A stretch of DNA of 64,000 nucleotides from contig OY720101.1 of assembly GCA_963082875.1 (NCBI GenBank), positions 14,903,671 to 14,967,670 of the forward strand, given 5' to 3'. Positions within the stretch are counted from its first letter, which is position 1. Every line of letters starts with the position of its first letter. Below, in pieces: positions 21,206 to 31,539 of this stretch. This DNA comes from Corella eumyota. Its lineage: Eukaryota > Chordata > Ascidiacea > Phlebobranchia > Corellidae. Both the position numbers and the translations under genes were made by a program. Under the pieces are notes generated by a model. That model searched no databases. It saw only the letters and a list, made by a program, of their open reading frames with translations, and was not told where the DNA came from.

Positions 21206-24200
21206 TTATTTGCAATTTCTCAATATATTTTCAGTTATTTTGATAATTCTTTGTTTTTCTTCATTATTTGGCCAATCAGTAACTTGTTTGAAAGCTTTGA
21301 GTGCCTCGGTGTATTTAGAAACCGCTTCGCTGTATCGAGAATTGCGTTCATACCACGCACCAATGTTGTTTAAGAGATGTCCGTAAACTTCATATTTTTG
21401 TTTATTCTCGATCGTATCCATCAATCTAAGCCCTTCTGTATTTGTTTGAAAGTTGTCGATATCTGCCATCATCTCGCAATACCCGATATAACTCAAACAT
21501 TCACTCAGTTTAACAATTTTTAGTTCGGCGTTTACTCCAGGTAGGTTTTTCACTCTTGATTTAAGTTCATGCATGAGTGGGATCACGTGATGCTGTACAA
21601 CACTTTTCATGTTTTGATCTTCCTTTAACAATTCTTGAACTGAATTCATTATTCCACAAACACACCACCTCATATTCTCAACATCATTGTCCGGGTCGTT
21701 ATTATCCTCGAATAAGGAAAATGCGTTCGAGTAAAATAGAATGGACTTCAGGTATTTCTTCTGGGTACCAAGATCATCAGCTACAGATTTAACTTGTGAT
21801 GCAGTTAGCTGAGTCTTGTTTTGAATTATTAAAGTTATTTTGTCTCTGATCTGAGTAACGCGATAATACTTTTTGGTTTTTAAACAAGCAAGATAGGAAA
21901 GTATAAGATTTGAGATGTTTTGTATTTCTGGGTCGTATTCAGAATGCTTCATTGTTGCAGAGAAAATGGCGTCGAAATTATTTTCAGTTTGTAACTTGTG
22001 AACATTTTCTAACAGAATTAAATATTGAAAGTTTGCAACCGTACAAGGTTGCCATTTTGAAAAAATGATATATTGCGTCATAATGGAATTTTTTTTTTGT
22101 ATATATATCTTTATCCTCGATGTGGGAAAGTCGATAGCGCGACTTAAACATAGAGTAACATAAGTTACTCCGACCCAGTCTCGAGTTGCCTGTGGCAGTT
22201 TGGGATATTATAGACTATAATTGCCCGGTAATTATGCTGCTGATTAAGTGTTGGCTCAACAGGAGTTCATACCGTTTATAGCGCCTTACTCAAGGGCGCT
22301 ACAGCTTGCGATCAGTGGGGATTGAACCCACGACCTCATGGTAGTGTAGCAAGAGTTCTTATCACTACACCACGCTGCCGGTTCACGCTACCGGAATTAC
22401 AACAGACTTGTTACGTTTATGTGATTAAAATTTGGTTATTTTTTTGTTATGTAGGGGACTTTGTTAAGTTGGTATTTTTTAAAGTTTTTTAAGCAACAAA
22501 ACTTACCTTCGTGGTCAATAATTTCTAATAATTCTTGAGACGTGACAGATCCACCTAAAAAATAAATATTTAACATCCGCACGGTAGAGCTAGCGAACTA
22601 ATTTCGACGGTCATAAGGTAAAAAAATAGGTGATAGGTAATGTGATGTTAGATCAAAAGTTGTTTAGTTTTTTTTCACATTATTGCTACACCATTTTTAT
22701 TTCAGCCTAATGTTTTCGATAAAATAAAATAACACACTCTTTAATAAGTTATAAAAACCTATTAGTGTAAGGAGATATTAAAAAAAAAATAGAGTGAAAA
22801 TCAATAATTTTTTGTATATATCTTTATCCTCAATGTGGGAAAGTCGAATTCACAAACTAAACATAGAGTAACATTAGTTACTTTGACCTAGTCTCGAGTT
22901 CCCTGTGGCAGTTTGTGATATTATATAGATTCTAATTGCCCGATAATTAAGTTGCTGATTAAGTGCTGGCTCAGCAGGAGTTTATACTGTTTATAGGGGT
23001 CGTACTAAAATACGCCCGGGGTAAGTGCGGAAGGCGCGGGGTGAGTCCAAGAGCTTCGGTGGTATTTATTTAAGTCCCATGGTGTTTATATGAGACCCGG
23101 GTTATTAATATAAGTCCAGATCGGTTTATACGAGTTTTTATGAGGCCCAAGAGTGTTTAAATAAGGCCCGAGGTTTTTATACAAATTTTTATGAGACTTG
23201 GGGGTGTTTAAATAAGGCCCATGGTGATTTATACGAGTTTTTATAAGGCCTGGGGTGTTAAAATTAGCCCAGGGGTCTTTTATACAAGGTCCGAGTCGCT
23301 TTATCGAGTTTATATGGGGCCCGGGGTGTTTATGTGCGGCCCGAGGTGTTCTATACAAGTTTAAATGAGGCTCCGGTGTAAACACTCCGAGCCTCATATA
23401 TACACCCCGGGCATCATATATACACCCCGGGAATCATATATACACCCCGGGCCTCATATATACACCCAGGGCCTCATATAAACTGGTATAAAGGGCCTCA
23501 TATATACAGTCAAATTCTCAAATTGGACAAATAACACATGTATAGCAATAAATCACGTAATAAAATTATCAGCTAATTAAAAGTAGAATTGTAATTTTTA
23601 CATTTAAAGTGTGCCATATAAGGTTTGTATTATTGCGAGATTTAATCAGAACACTTTACAAGAAGAAAAAAAACGACACAAAAATGTTGTCGCAACGGAA
23701 AAACGACAATCTTGCCAAAATAGTTTTTTCAGGTCTATTGTTTAACTCTTTTTCTGTGGTTTTTTTTATACAATATTGAAAATATGGTAATTTGTTGCTT
23801 TTAATAACCTATATATTTTATGCATAAAGTTTTGTTGACCAAAAAAAATTCGATGGTCGATTTAATTCAATAAAAGTTGAAAATTGAAATTTTTTTCGAT
23901 GTTAAAACAAACAACTAGAGCCTTATATAAACGCGGCCTTTATATAAACTTATATAAAACACCGGGCCTTATATTAAAACCCCGGCCGCCATGTCAACCT
24001 TGGGCCTAAATAAACTCGATAAAACAACCCGGGCCTCATATAAACTTGTATAAAACACCCCGGGCCTCATAAAAATTCGTATAAAATATCCCGGGCCTCA
24101 TAAAAATTCGTATAAAACACCTTGGGGATTATATAAACTCGTATAAAACACCCCGGGGATTATATAAACTCGTATAATACACCCCGGGGATTATATAAAC

Positions 24201-26941
24201 TCGTATAATACACCCCGGGGATTATATAAACTCGTATAAAATACCCCGGGATTTATTCAAACACCCCGGGAATCATATAAACACGCCAGAGCATCATAAA
24301 AATTCGTGTAAAACACCCCGGTCCTCATTTGAACACCCCAAGCCTTATTTAAACACCCCGGGCCTCATTTAAACACCCCGGGACTCAAAAAAACTCGTAT
24401 AAAACACCCCAAGCTTTATTTAAACACCCCGGGTTCCTTTATTTAAACACCCCGGGTTCGTGTAAAAATTCGTGTAAAACACCCCGGTCCTCATTTGAAC
24501 ACCCCAAGCCTTATTTAAACACCCCGGGCCTCATTTAAACACCCCGGGCCTAAAAAAAACTCGTATAAAACACCCCAAGCTTTATTTAAACACCCCGGGT
24601 TCCTTTATTTAAACACCCCGGGTTCGTGTAAAAAGGGCCTTATTTAAACACCCCGGGCCTCATTTTAACACCCCGGGCCTCATATAAACTTGTATAAAAC
24701 ACCCCTGCCCTTATTTTAACATCCCGGGCATCATAAAAATTCGTATAAAACACCCCGGGACTTATTTAAACACCCCGGTCCTCATAAAAACTCGTATAAA
24801 ACACCCCAAGCCTTATTTAAACACCCCGGGACTTATTTAAACTTGTATAAAACACCCCGGGACTCATTTAAACACCCCGGGCCTCATAAAAATTTGTATA
24901 AAACACTCCAGGCATCATTTAAACATCCCGGGCCACATAAAAATTCGTATAAAACACCCCAAGCTTCATTTAAACAATCCGGGCCTCATAAAAATTTGTA
25001 TAAAACACCCCAAGCCTTATTTAAACACCCCGGGCATCATTTAAACACCCCGGGCCTCATAAAAATTCGTATAAAACACCCCAAGCCTTATTTGAACACC
25101 CCGGACCTCATAAAAACTCGTATAAAACATCCCAAGCCTTATTTAAACACCCCGGGCCTCATTTAAACACCCCGGGCCTCATAAAAACTCGTATAAAACA
25201 CCCCAAGCCTTATTTAAACACCCCGGGGATCATTTAAACACCCCGGGCCTCATAAAAACTCGTATAAAACACCCCAAGCCTTATTTAAACACCCCGGGTA
25301 TCATATAAACTTGTATAAAACACCCCGGGCATCATTTAAACACCCCGGGCATCATTTAAACACCCCGGGAAACATTTAAACACCCCGGGCCTCATAAAAA
25401 TTCGTATAAAACACCCCGGGCATCATTTAAACATCCTGGGCCTCATAAAAACTCGTATATAACACCCCAAGCATTATTTAAACACCCCGGGACTCATAAA
25501 AACTCGTATAAAACACCCCAAGCATTATTTAAACACCCCGAGCCTCATATAAACTCGTAAAAAACACCCCAAGCCTTATTTAAACACCCCTGGCCTCATA
25601 TAAACTTTTATAAAACACCCCGGGAATCATTTAAAGACCCCGGGCCTCATAAAAATTCGTATAAAACACCTCGGGCCTCATTTAAACACCCCGGGCCTCA
25701 TAAAAATTTGTATAAAACACCCCGGGCATCATTTAAACATCCCGGACCTCATATAAATTTGTATAAAACACCCTTGCCCTCAATTTAACATCCCGGGACC
25801 CAAAAAAATTCGTATAAAACACCCCAGGCCTCATAAAAACTCGTATAAAACACCCGAAGCCTTATTTAACACCCCGGGACTTATTTAAACACCCCGGTCC
25901 TTATTTAAACACCCCGGGATTTATTTAAACACCCCGGGCCTCATATATACACCCCGGGCTTCATATATACACCCCGGGCCTCATATATTCATCCCGGACA
26001 TCAAATAAACTTGTATAAAACAACCCGCGACTCATTTAAACTCGTATAAAACACCTCGAGCCCCATATAAACACCCCGGGCCTCATATAAACACCCCGTA
26101 CTTTATATAAACTTGATAAAACGCCTCGAGCCTTGTATAAAAGACCCAGCGCCACTTTTTAACACCCTGGGCCCCATACAAATTTGTATAAAAACCTCGG
26201 GCCTTATTTAAACACTCTTGGGCCTCATAAAAACTCGAATAAACCGATCTGGACTTATATTAATAGCCCGGGCTTCATATAAACACCATGGGACTTAAAT
26301 AAATACCACCGAAGCTCTTGGACTCACCCCGGACTTCCCGCGCATACCCCGGGCCTACCGGGCGTATTTTAGTAGGACCGGTTTATAGCGCATTACTCAA
26401 GGGCGCTACAGCATGAGAGCAGTGGGGGATTAAACCCACGACCCCATGTGTGGTGTAGCAAGTGTTCTTACCACTACACCACGCTGCCGGTCGGCTTGAG
26501 TCGCATTATTTTTCATAGTTTTTTTATATTTGTTTTTTTTATTAAATGTTGGTGTATTTAAAACTGAAAATTTTGTAAATCTATTTTTATATCGGGGTAA
26601 CTTACCAATTTGTTGTTTTGGTTGGGTTGGAGTTGTGCTTAAATCCGACATAGACGACGATAATTCTGCCTCAGTTGTTCGCGAATCGGTCACGTTGACT
26701 GCACCAACATTACCCGCATTTTCTTCATTTTTTGCATTTTTTTTAAGGACAACATTTTGAGTAATTTGGTCTGCAACAATATTGTCAAATATTAATTTTA
26801 AGTTTGTTGCTTACACAAATTAAGTTAAAGTTTAAAGTTACCTGCATGCTCTACTTGCATTCCTATCTCTCTGTTATCATGTCTATGAACATTTTGAACA
26901 TTTACGTTAACATTAATCGGTGGAACGTCGTTATTCGCCAT
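21206..26941 (-). CDS. Uncharacterised TPR-like protein, copy 1 (371 aa)
   Basis: Four exons in order on the minus strand: 26842-26941, 26606-26770, 22507-22554 and 21206-22008. Phases agree and the start is MANNDVPPINVNVNVQNVHR. I do not recognise the family. The first 100 or so residues are Asn/Ser/Thr-rich and look disordered. Exon 3 encodes a short helix (SVTSQELLEIIDHE). Exon 4 is helical throughout and ends in one TPR-like hairpin around residues 314-350 (GHLLNNIGAWYERNSRYSEA). Exon 4 is split from exon 3 by an intron holding a SINE. The intron between exons 2 and 3 is stretched to 4 kb by a foldback transposon. The gene is convergent with dynein and divergent from OSGEP copy A. No signal peptide or membrane segment is evident. 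The exon structure repeats exactly in copy 3, which supports the model. Function unknown. Confidence 0.75.
22100..22385 (-). mobile_element. tRNA-derived SINE in TPR-like copy 1 intron 3
   Basis: Near-complete copy with tail, body and head. The same insertion is present at the same place in copies 2 (about 36940-37215) and 3 (about 62655-62945), so it predates the tandem duplication. Confidence 0.9.
22808..22996 (-). mobile_element. SINE, tail half, interrupted by foldback element
   Basis: The 3' half of one SINE. Its head half continues at 26381-26495 after the foldback element. The last 8 bases, GTTTATAG (22989-22996), are repeated at 26381-26388. TPR-like copy 3 has neither this SINE nor the foldback element at the matching intron position. 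Confidence 0.88.
22997..23506 (-). repeat. Left arm of foldback element 1
   Basis: Tandem units of about 20-50 bp with blocks such as CCCGGGGTGTTTATATGAGG. Orientation flips near 23377: from there to 23506 the units read in the same direction as the right arm. The matching arm in element 2 runs in one direction for about 790 bp, so the inner part here has been inverted or replaced from the other arm. Confidence 0.75.
23507..23919. other. Loop of foldback element 1
   Basis: About 410 bp of AT-rich, non-repetitive sequence between the arms, with no convincing open frame. It is shared almost base for base with the loop of element 2, which is longer on its left side by about 130 bp. That extra part appears to have been lost here together with the inner left arm. 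Confidence 0.7.
23920..26380 (+). repeat. Right arm of foldback element 1: 51-bp satellite
   Basis: About 2.4 kb of tandem units. A 20-bp unit (CCTTATTTAAACACCCCGGG) alternates with a 31-bp unit that starts CCTCATAAAAACTCGTATAA and ends in CACCCCAAG or CACCCCGGG. Many 51-bp pairs (31+20) occur, with duplicated blocks, for example around 24300-24460 against 24470-24630. The arm is about five times longer than the left arm, as expected from later slippage. Each unit holds a palindromic CCCGGG. Confidence 0.88.
26381..26495 (-). mobile_element. SINE head half after foldback element
   Basis: Continues the SINE at 22808-22996: starts with the second GTTTATAG, then the body and tRNA-like head, ending at GCTGCCGG. 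Confidence 0.88.
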
Positions 26942-27090
26942 TTTGCAGATTGTTAAAACTTTAAAGATATGCTTAGTATTACTAGATGCTAGCTTTTCGC
27001 TGGATTGTCACGAACGAAAATAATTTTATCGCTAAGGCGTCAGTCTTATATACTATAGCATTAATATTTACCTAGTTACCCTTTAGTTGT
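26942..27090. promoter_or_regulatory. Upstream region of TPR-like copy 1
   Basis: Sequence just before the inferred start codon of copy 1. The first bases resemble the corresponding upstream of copy 3 at 63796 onward (for example GCTAGC followed by a TTTGACAC- or GGATTGTCAC-like stretch). No clear TATA box. Promoter role is inferred from position only. Confidence 0.25.
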
Positions 27091-27362
27091 TTCTTTTGTG
27101 TTATGCGCTCAACCAACGCTCCAATGTTGTAAAAGAGTTAAAACCACAGACTAAAAATTTTCTTTTATTCTCGATCGTATTCATTAATTTTGGCCTTTCC
27201 GTAGTTATATAAAAGTTGCCAATATCACCTCTCGCAATACCTGATATAACTTAAACCCTATATTTAGTTGAAATTCGGCGTTTACTCCAGGTAAGTTTTC
27301 TACGCTCGATTTAAGTTCATAAATAAATCGTATTTCGTGATTTTAAAGACACTTTTTATGCT
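27091..27362 (-). pseudogene. Decayed fragment of TPR-like exon 4 (relic 1)
   Basis: Reads as a damaged copy of the stretch around 21350-21610 in TPR-like copy 1. Shared islands include CTCGATCGTAT and GGCGTTTACTCCAGGTAAG, in the same order and strand, with many deletions and changes. It cannot encode a protein and appears much older than the three main copies. Confidence 0.7.
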
Positions 27363-27409
27363 TAATTTTAATAAATTATTTTCATATAAACAAACCATTT
27401 TAATAGGAA

Positions 27410-27636
27410 GTTCATTATACCTTTATTTAAATTGCTGTGTTATTTTATACTTTTTTGTGTTTGTAGATATTTATAGAGTTTTTTAAATAAAGTAGGGCTT
27501 TAAAATGTATTGTAGAGAGTTCTAGAAATGGCTCTACGGGCAAGTATATTTAAGCCTATGTTAAACGTAAGTCGACTTAGCCTGCTTTCAGACCTACTTG
27601 TTTTTGTTTTTGCGTAACCAATTTAGGCAAACGTTT
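27410..27636 (+). repeat. Duplicated piece of dynein 3' UTR and flank
   Basis: Nearly identical to 19975-20198, including the AATAAA and the TAGAGAGTTCTAGAAAT-GCTC stretch. It contains no dynein coding exon. It sits between two relics of TPR-like exon 4, in the same order as the real dynein end and TPR-like copy 1. This suggests an older duplication of that convergent gene junction. Confidence 0.8.
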
Positions 27637-27905
27637 TTTTGAATTCATCACCAAGGCACCGTCCTTACAATATAGCGATAGCGTTTCCCTAGTTACCTCT
27701 CTCTGTTTCAATGCTAGGGTTGTTATTGGTGTAATTCGAAACCGCCTTTTTCTTTTGTAATTAGCGGTCGAACAACGCACCAATGTTGATTAAGAAAGTT
27801 CCGTTGACTAAATATTCTCGTTTATTCTCGTTCTCTTTCACTCATCTGAGCCTTATTGTATATATTAAAAACTTGTCGGTACCTGCTAACAAATATTCAG
27901 TTGGA
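27637..27905 (-). pseudogene. Decayed fragment of TPR-like exon 4 (relic 2)
   Basis: Contains CGAACAACGCACCAATGTTG (exon 4 has ACCACGCACCAATGTTGTTT), then a TTTATTCTCG run and TCTGAGCC in the order found in exon 4 of the TPR-like genes. Heavily altered and non-coding. Relic 1, the UTR piece and relic 2 together look like remains of older tandem copies. Confidence 0.6.
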
Positions 27906-27914
27906 GCTTTAAAC

Positions 27915-28110
27915 ATTTTTTTTGTCTATATCTTTATTCTCGATGTGGGAAAGTCGAATGCGCGACCTAAACATAGAGTAACATTTGTTACTCTGACCCA
28001 GCCTCGAGTTACCTGTGGCAGTTTGGGATATTATATAGATTATAATTGCCCGATAATTAAGCTGCTGATTAAGTGCTGGCTCAGCAGGAGTTCGTCCCGT
28101 GTATAGCGCC
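27915..28110 (-). mobile_element. SINE lacking its tRNA-like head
   Basis: Tail and body present, cut at TATAGCGCC and followed directly by the tail of another SINE in the same direction. Confidence 0.85.
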
Positions 28111-28268
28111 TTTTTTGTATATATCTTTATCCTCGATGTGGAAAAGTCGAATGCGCGACCTAAACATAGAGTAACATTTGTTACTCTGACCCAGTCTCGA
28201 GTTGCCTGTGGCAGTTTGGGATATTATAGATTATAATTAGAGATCAATGGAGATTGAACCCACGACCT
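28111..28268 (-). mobile_element. SINE with internal deletion
   Basis: Tail and first body half are joined to the head (ATTGAACCCACGACCTC), skipping the middle. Abuts the previous SINE without spacer. Confidence 0.8.
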
Positions 28269-28390
28269 CGTGTGTATTATAAACTCCTGCTGAGCCAACA
28301 CTTAATTAGCAGTAATTATAATCTTTAATATTCCATCACTGCCACTACTGTTACGAGGTGACTAATGTTATTTTATGTTAAGGTCTTTTT
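28269..28390 (+). mobile_element. SINE body fragment
   Basis: Sense-oriented middle and tail part starting at AACTCCTGCTGAGCCAACAC. Its 3' part recurs at about 39907-39980 upstream of OSGEP copy B, where a deletion joins it to foldback element 2. Confidence 0.75.
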
Positions 28391-28725
28391 TACGTCAATG
28401 ACAAAAAGCTACGCGTTTACGTTATATGAGTTTTCTCCTTCCCATTTAAGTGTACGTAAAATGAAATCACGTGAAGTTTTACGTAACTTTTCATGCTTAG
28501 TTTTAATAAATTAGTTTAGATTTTATTTTTATAAAATTAAACATATAATAGAAATACAATTTTGTTATCAATTTTGTATTGGTTGAAACAATGCTTGAGC
28601 ATAAACTTTGAGGATAAATTAAAATAAAAAAAACTGAAATTTATTAGGGGATATCCCGTCTTACATCATTTTTGCGTTTTCAACAAATTTATATTGTTTT
28701 ATTAAAGTTGATTTAATCGCAAACT
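28391..28725 (+). promoter_or_regulatory. Upstream region of OSGEP copy A
   Basis: About 335 bp kept almost unchanged before OSGEP copy B (about 39985-40313). It has several TACGT motifs and a TCACGTG E-box-like site near 28467. A promoter is expected here because the gene is intact, but no element is proven. Confidence 0.35.
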
Positions 28726-29748
28726 ATGACGTTGACTGTGATAGGATTTGAAGGGAGTGCTAATAAATTAGGGATCGGGATAATTAGAGACGGAGAGGTG
28801 TTATCGAATCCACGGCATACCTACGTCACACCGCCTGGCGAGGGGTTTTTACCGCGCGAAACAGCAGAACATCATCGAAAATGGATTCTAACGATTCTTA
28901 AACAAGCTCTGGACGAAGCAAAGTTAACTTACGAGGATATTGATTGTATTGCGTACACTAAAGGTCCTGGGATGGGAGCTCCTTTAGTGTCAGTAGCAGT
29001 GGTAGCAAGGACTCTGGCACAAATATGGAATAAACCTTTAATTGGGGTTAACCATTGTATTGCCCATATAGAAATGGGACGGTTAATTACGGGGTCACAT
29101 AACCCAACTGTGTTATACGTGTCTGGAGGTAATACTCAGGTGATTTATTATTATGAGAACAGGTATCGTATATTTGGTGAAACGATTGATATTGCTGTCG
29201 GTAACTGTCTCGATCGTTTTGCAAGAATTCTTCATATTTCAAATGACCCAAGTCCTGGGTTTAATATCGAACAAACTGCTAAGAAAGGGAGCAAGTATAT
29301 CGCACTACCCTATACAGTAAAAGGTATGGACGTGTCGTTTTCGGGAATTCTTTCGTTTATTGAGGATTTAGTTCGGAGTAAAAAACACGAATATTCACCT
29401 GAAGATTTATGTTATTCTCTACAAGAAACCCTCTTTGCTATGCTGGTTGAAATTACCGAACGAGCGATGTCACATTGTGGGTCCGAGGAAGTTTTAATAG
29501 TAGAAGGGGTGGGTTGTAACTTGCGACTTCAGGAAATGATGGAAGTTATGACCCAGGAGAGAGGGGCAAAGTTGTATGCCACTGATATGAGGTTTTGTAT
29601 TGATAACGGGGCAATGATAGCCCAGGCAGGTTGGGAGATGTTCAGATCTGGGTTTAATTTAATTGACAAGCAAACTCTGTTGGAAGATTCTTGGTGTACG
29701 CAAAGGTTTCGAACCTATGAAGTTAAAGTTACTTGGAGGGATGATTGA
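28726..29748 (+). CDS. OSGEP: OSGEP/Kae1, tRNA N6-threonylcarbamoyladenosine synthase subunit, copy A
   Basis: One uninterrupted exon of 340 codons, close to the roughly 335 residues of animal OSGEP. Kae1 is the catalytic subunit of the KEOPS complex and transfers threonylcarbamoyl to A37 of ANN-decoding tRNAs. Visible landmarks: [13 protein letters not shown] at the start, the metal-binding HxxxH in [10 protein letters not shown] (about residue 110), [23 protein letters not shown] and [14 protein letters not shown]. Three copy-A changes hit residues that copy B and human OSGEP keep: VIAYSE is [14 protein letters not shown] is IVEGVGCN, and TDEVEVTW is TYEVKVTW. The Gly-to-Glu change lies in a nucleotide-site glycine pair. 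Copy A may be losing function. SKIC3 copy A follows 490 bp downstream. Confidence 0.93.
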   Translation: MTLTVIGFEGSANKLGIGIIRDGEVLSNPRHTYVTPPGEGFLPRETAEHHRKWILTILKQALDEAKLTYEDIDCIAYTKGPGMGAPLVSVAVVARTLAQIWNKPLIGVNHCIAHIEMGRLITGSHNPTVLYVSGGNTQVIYYYENRYRIFGETIDIAVGNCLDRFARILHISNDPSPGFNIEQTAKKGSKYIALPYTVKGMDVSFSGILSFIEDLVRSKKHEYSPEDLCYSLQETLFAMLVEITERAMSHCGSEEVLIVEGVGCNLRLQEMMEVMTQERGAKLYATDMRFCIDNGAMIAQAGWEMFRSGFNLIDKQTLLEDSWCTQRFRTYEVKVTWRDD

Positions 29749-29949
29749 GTGGTGATGTCATAATAGTGATGTCAGAGGTGATGATGTCATAAATAGTGAT
29801 GTCATAGTTAATAATGATAAACATTCTTGATATATTACCAACATTTTTAATCATTTTAAATGCAAGAAGTTAAATGTTAATTGATGTCATAAATAATAAT
29901 ATTAAATATTTTTATCATTTTCAAGCACTCGGTAATGATTTAAAGCTTG

Positions 29950-30060
29950 ACTACACAAGGTCTTGGGTTTAATTCCCACTGCTTTTATGTCAAAGCATTC
30001 TTGATTATTGTGAATCTAACAATTGCTAAGTTGACTAGCCTGCAATATGGTATCAAAATA
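29950..30060 (+). mobile_element. SINE-like head fragment after OSGEP copy A
   Basis: GGTCTTGGGTTTAATTCCCA resembles the B-box region of the SINE. The flanks are too diverged to call a full copy. The same fragment lies after OSGEP copy B near 41510-41620. Confidence 0.45.
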
Positions 30061-30213
30061 TTTAATTTACAATAAAAAGTTAGGACAAAAGTAATTTTTA
30101 TAGTCCTGATATTAAACGGAAGTTAAAATCTTTTTGGTTCTAATCGCTGTTTTGTTTTAGAAAATTAATTTTCAATTTGCCGATTTTGAAAATAATATTT
30201 TTTTATATTTTTT

Positions 30214-30239
30214 AAATGAATTTAGATTATTTTGAAATA
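30214..30239 (+). promoter_or_regulatory. Possible splice acceptor just before the SKIC3 start
   Basis: A T-rich tract followed by GAATTTAG ends about 13 bases before the ATG at 30240. The same arrangement is kept in copy B before 41799. It could be the acceptor of a 5' UTR intron or of spliced-leader trans-splicing, which Ciona is known to use. No transcript evidence is available here. Confidence 0.35.
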
Positions 30240-31095
30240 ATGTCAAGTAAAAAAGTAAAAGTTGCTTTAAAACTTGCCAAACAGGAAATTCAGAAGAAAA
30301 ACTTTGAAGAAGCAATAACACATTGTAATGTAAGTAATTATCTGTTAAAACTTTTTATGATTTTTCGACAACTAAATATATATAACTTATTACACAAGGT
30401 ATGAGATCATGACAAATCACAAAACCTTTAAAATTTTAAACAAAAAACTTTAAACTTACTAATATTGGTCATAATAACTTTATACAACCAATAAGACCTT
30501 ACTAAATTGGATATTTTTACATGAATGCTTAAACAGGTTTTAAACCAGTTTTCAAAAGCTGTAAATTAGTGAACCAAAATAATAACATTTTTTGGTATAT
30601 TTTTTTTAAAAAGTAGGCAAAAATAGTAGAAAATTTTTATTAAAGCCTATTTTAAAGCGTAGTTAAACTCATTTTAAAACATGATTTAACTGCTTTATGT
30701 CAAATTCATTGTTAATAACAAGAATTGATTTTATAAAACCAATAATATTTTAACATTCTACATTGACGAAACCTAAAAATTAACTTTGTTTTTTGTTCTT
30801 TCATCCAGGAGGTTTTAGACAGCGACCCTCACAACTACAACGCTCATGTTTTTCTTGGCTTAAGTTATGCTGAGTTATCTCAACTCAAAAACTCAATTGA
30901 GTCTTACCACACTGCCATTAAGTTATCACCTGATGAAGTATTAGCTTACCATGGATTGGGAAACCTGTTTACAAAACATTGGAAGGGGAATTTAACGAAA
31001 GAAAATATTAAAGACAAGATTTTTGCTTATGAAAATTTGATGCGCTTATCTGATAAGTAAGGTTTTATGTTTTGTTTAATTGTCACTTTTGTACA

Positions 31096-31176
31096 GCATG
31101 AGAACAGTGGGGATTGAACCCAGGACTTCATATAGTGTAATATGTGTTCTTACCACTACACTTCGCTGACTGGTTT
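31096..31176 (-). mobile_element. SINE head fragment in SKIC3 copy A intron 2
   Basis: Only the tRNA-like head remains (GCATGAGAACAGTGGGGATT onward). At the same intron of copy B the SINE body is still present but is interrupted by other insertions. Confidence 0.75.
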
Positions 31177-31539
31177 ATTTAAAAAAGTAGATATCATTTT
31201 TTAAACTTCATTTTTTTTTAAATTTATTCCTTTTTTAATCTAAAGAATATAAATTTAGTTTTAAAAATGTATTTTTTTGGCAGATCAAATGCTGACAAAA
31301 TTTTTGATATTATCACAATTCTTTCAAAAAGTTATTGCCAAGTTAAAAACTATAAAGAAGCAATCAAAATATTAAAAGAAAATTCCGAATTGGTTAAATC
31401 ATGTGAAAAACCCGAAACATTATTAAAATGTGTCATTGATGTTATTGTAACATGTAAAAATCATGGTTTGGAGCTAAAAGAATATTTTCAGTTCGTAAGT
31501 TTTATTATTAACATTTAGTATTTTAGTATACTTTAGTTC

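Larger units (their letters stand above)
22997..26380. mobile_element. Foldback-type DNA transposon with satellite arms (3,384 bp)
   Basis: The ends are inverted repeats: the left begins GGGTCGTACTAAAATACGCC and the reverse complement of the right begins CGGTCCTACTAAAATACGCC. The match between arms continues for over 200 bp with few changes. Both sides carry the 8-bp target duplication GTTTATAG, which is normal SINE sequence present once in intact SINEs. Eight-base duplications are known for hAT-like and for sea-urchin TU foldback elements. The arms are built of short tandem units and flank an AT-rich loop without a coding frame, so the element must move with help from elsewhere. I infer a foldback-class, non-autonomous element. 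It lies in an intron of TPR-like copy 1, inside a SINE. Confidence 0.8.

Noticed and set aside
21585-21600. Palindromic ATCACGTGAT as a regulatory E-box
   Set aside because: It lies in exon 4 of the TPR-like genes and is kept in all copies as coding sequence (HVIP region); no reason to call it regulatory.
24843-25166. 107-residue open frame of repeated KTPxxxFKHPGPHKN-like units
   Set aside because: It lies in the foldback satellite arm. The 51-bp pair of units is a multiple of three, so open frames arise by chance. The same applies to 23086-23397 and 39557-39739.
27783-28106. 107-residue open frame on the plus strand
   Set aside because: It crosses a decayed TPR-like relic and an antisense SINE; no domain or exon structure.
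30216-30239. SKIC3 start eight codons upstream (MNLDYFEI)
   Set aside because: In copy B the same upstream ATG meets a stop before the main frame, and vertebrate SKIC3 starts at the MSSK position.
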